In this document: positions 51,397-52,261 of the stretch, in pieces
How the letters are laid out: every line of letters begins with the position of its first letter
Position numbering within the stretch: position 1 is the first letter of the stretch
NCBI GenBank assembly: GCA_964555935.1
Contig: CAZKUN010000033.1
Span: 1-52,261 of the forward strand
DNA length: 52,261 bases
Direction of reading: 5' to 3'
DNA from: CAZKUN01 sp964555935
Lineage (GTDB): Bacteria; Armatimonadota; Zipacnadia; Zipacnadales; VGFC01
Notes under the pieces: generated by a model
Database searches by the model: none
What the model was told of the DNA's origin: nothing
What the model saw: the letters and a program-made list of their open reading frames with translations, nothing else
Position numbers and translations under genes: made by a program

Positions 51397-52261
51397 ATGG
51401 CAGACACCCCGCTGAATCCAATCGTCGATCTCAAGCCCGCCGAGGCCGAGCGCATTATCGCTCAGTGGCTCGACGAGGATCGCGCCGTCCACTCGCTCCA
51501 GCGCCTCACCGGCGGGTGCGTGCATACCGTCATCGAGTGTGAGTTCGAGGGAGACGAGTCTCCCGTTGTCCTGAAAGTGGCTCACCGGCCCGACGAGCGG
51601 AGCATCCGAACCGAATACGACGTCCTCAGCTACTTCGGCGGACGCACGGCGTTTCCTGTTCCCGAGCCCTTCGACTGCGACCTCTCGGGCGAGCCGGTCC
51701 CCTATTCCTGGCTCATCATGGAGCGAATCGAGGGCAATCACCTCGGCGATGCGCAGGCGCGCATGACCGAGATTAACATGGATCGCATCCAGGTGGAGAT
51801 GGGCCAGCACGTGGGATTGCTTCACGCTCACACGCGAGAAGCCGGCTTCGGGCCGCTCGTGGGCGAGGCCTCCGACACATGGCCGGAGCACTTCCAGCGC
51901 CAGATCGCGTCCGAGATGCGCGACGCTTGGGCGACCGGACTCATGCGCGATGGTGACCGCGCGGCCTGCGAGCGCATCGTGGAATCGATCCCCGATCAAC
52001 TCAAGCGAGACGTGAAACCCTCGCTCGTCCACGGGGATATCTGGGCCACCAACATTATGATCGGGGGCGGCTTGGGGGAGATGGGGATCAGCGGGTTCTT
52101 GGATCCCGGGGGCATCTTCGCCGATCCCGAGTACGAACTCGCCTACCTCGAGATCTGGCACACCGTCACGCCCCATTTCTTCGAGGCGTACTCGGCTCAC
52201 CACCAAATCACGGAGGGCTACGAACTCCGCCGCATGTTCTACTGGCTCAACACGCTCCTAC
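51397..52261 (+). CDS. Aminoglycoside-phosphotransferase-family kinase, 3' end outside window
   Basis: The frame is open from the ATG at 51397, preceded by GGAG nine bases upstream, to the end of the window (288 residues). Features of APH-type kinases are visible: VVLKVAHRP with Lys60, WLIMERIEGNHLG (hinge), LLHAHTREAGFGPL, the catalytic loop SLVHGDIWATNIM with Asp214, and GFLDPGGIFADPEYELAYLEI with the metal-binding Asp236 in the DxG-like position. The order HGDxxxxN then D-PxxxxxxDP resembles fructosamine-3-kinase and APH-like small-molecule kinases. Substrate is unknown; the divergent sugar transporter 62 bases away suggests a sugar or amino sugar. It is not evidence for antibiotic resistance. 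Confidence 0.88.
   Translation, partial: MADTPLNPIVDLKPAEAERIIAQWLDEDRAVHSLQRLTGGCVHTVIECEFEGDESPVVLKVAHRPDERSIRTEYDVLSYFGGRTAFPVPEPFDCDLSGEPVPYSWLIMERIEGNHLGDAQARMTEINMDRIQVEMGQHVGLLHAHTREAGFGPLVGEASDTWPEHFQRQIASEMRDAWATGLMRDGDRAACERIVESIPDQLKRDVKPSLVHGDIWATNIMIGGGLGEMGISGFLDPGGIFADPEYELAYLEIWHTVTPHFFEAYSAHHQITEGYELRRMFYWLNTLL

Noticed and set aside
51289..52206. Minus-strand open frame of 305 codons at the right end
   Set aside because: Antisense of the APH-like kinase, which has a proper start, Shine-Dalgarno and catalytic motifs.

Overview
This 52 kb, GC-rich window looks like part of a scaffold from an uncultured bacterium: it contains a 10-N gap, one gene running off each end, and two broken genes that may be assembly or sequencing errors. 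The gene content is a chromosomal backbone (dnaG-rpoD, a CAT-anticodon tRNA, birA, ndk, TCA-cycle enzymes) mixed with families common in Armatimonadota-like or other free-living polysaccharide degraders: DUF6785-type membrane proteins, uroporphyrinogen-decarboxylase-like methyltransferases, Asp-box proteins, secreted beta-helix proteins and sugar ABC transporters. The phylum assignment is inference only. Most genes lie on the minus strand in tightly packed operons with many 4-base ATGA overlaps.

Layout. 1-7401 (minus): four consecutive multi-pass GT39/ArnT-like membrane glycosyltransferases; the fourth is broken by one extra G in a homopolymer. 7472-12935: a DUF6785-like membrane protein, an MFS transporter, a UroD-family protein and a secreted protein. 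13014-16560: a PfkB sugar kinase, a membrane protein, and a divergent TPR protein that looks like the C-terminal half of a STAND regulator. 16570-20194: a coupled operon of CBS protein, NhaD/ArsB-like transporter, 60-residue protein, secreted CAP protein and short BirA. 20215-26172: ndk, two-subunit class I fumarase, malate dehydrogenase, NAD-type isocitrate dehydrogenase and an aspartate-type aminotransferase, with a HELSH-motif (M50B-like) membrane protein inserted in opposite orientation behind an extended -10 promoter that predicts a leaderless mRNA.

26208-35497: a TPR lipoprotein coupled to a 1326-residue protein combining a degenerate SIR2-like domain, a STAND NTPase, HEAT repeats and a PQQ-type beta-propeller; then a tRNA; then rpoD and dnaG. 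The rpoD product is the most surprising object in the window. Between sigma region 1.2 and region 2 it carries a clean 326-residue insertion made of Big_5/SbsA-type Ig-like repeats, a fold normally found on cell surfaces. The insertion starts and ends in the middle of a repeat, so that it equals three whole repeat periods.

35747-52261: a secreted Gly/Met-rich protein, a 13-Asp-box secreted protein, a secreted clan GH-A glycosidase with carbohydrate-binding-like modules, an OmpR-type two-component system, a secreted beta-helix protein and an alpha/beta-hydrolase esterase either side of the gap, an SPL-like radical SAM protein, and a sugar ABC transporter (two permeases and a binding protein interrupted by an in-frame TAG) divergent from an APH-like kinase. 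This part reads as an extracellular polysaccharide sensing, degradation and uptake region.
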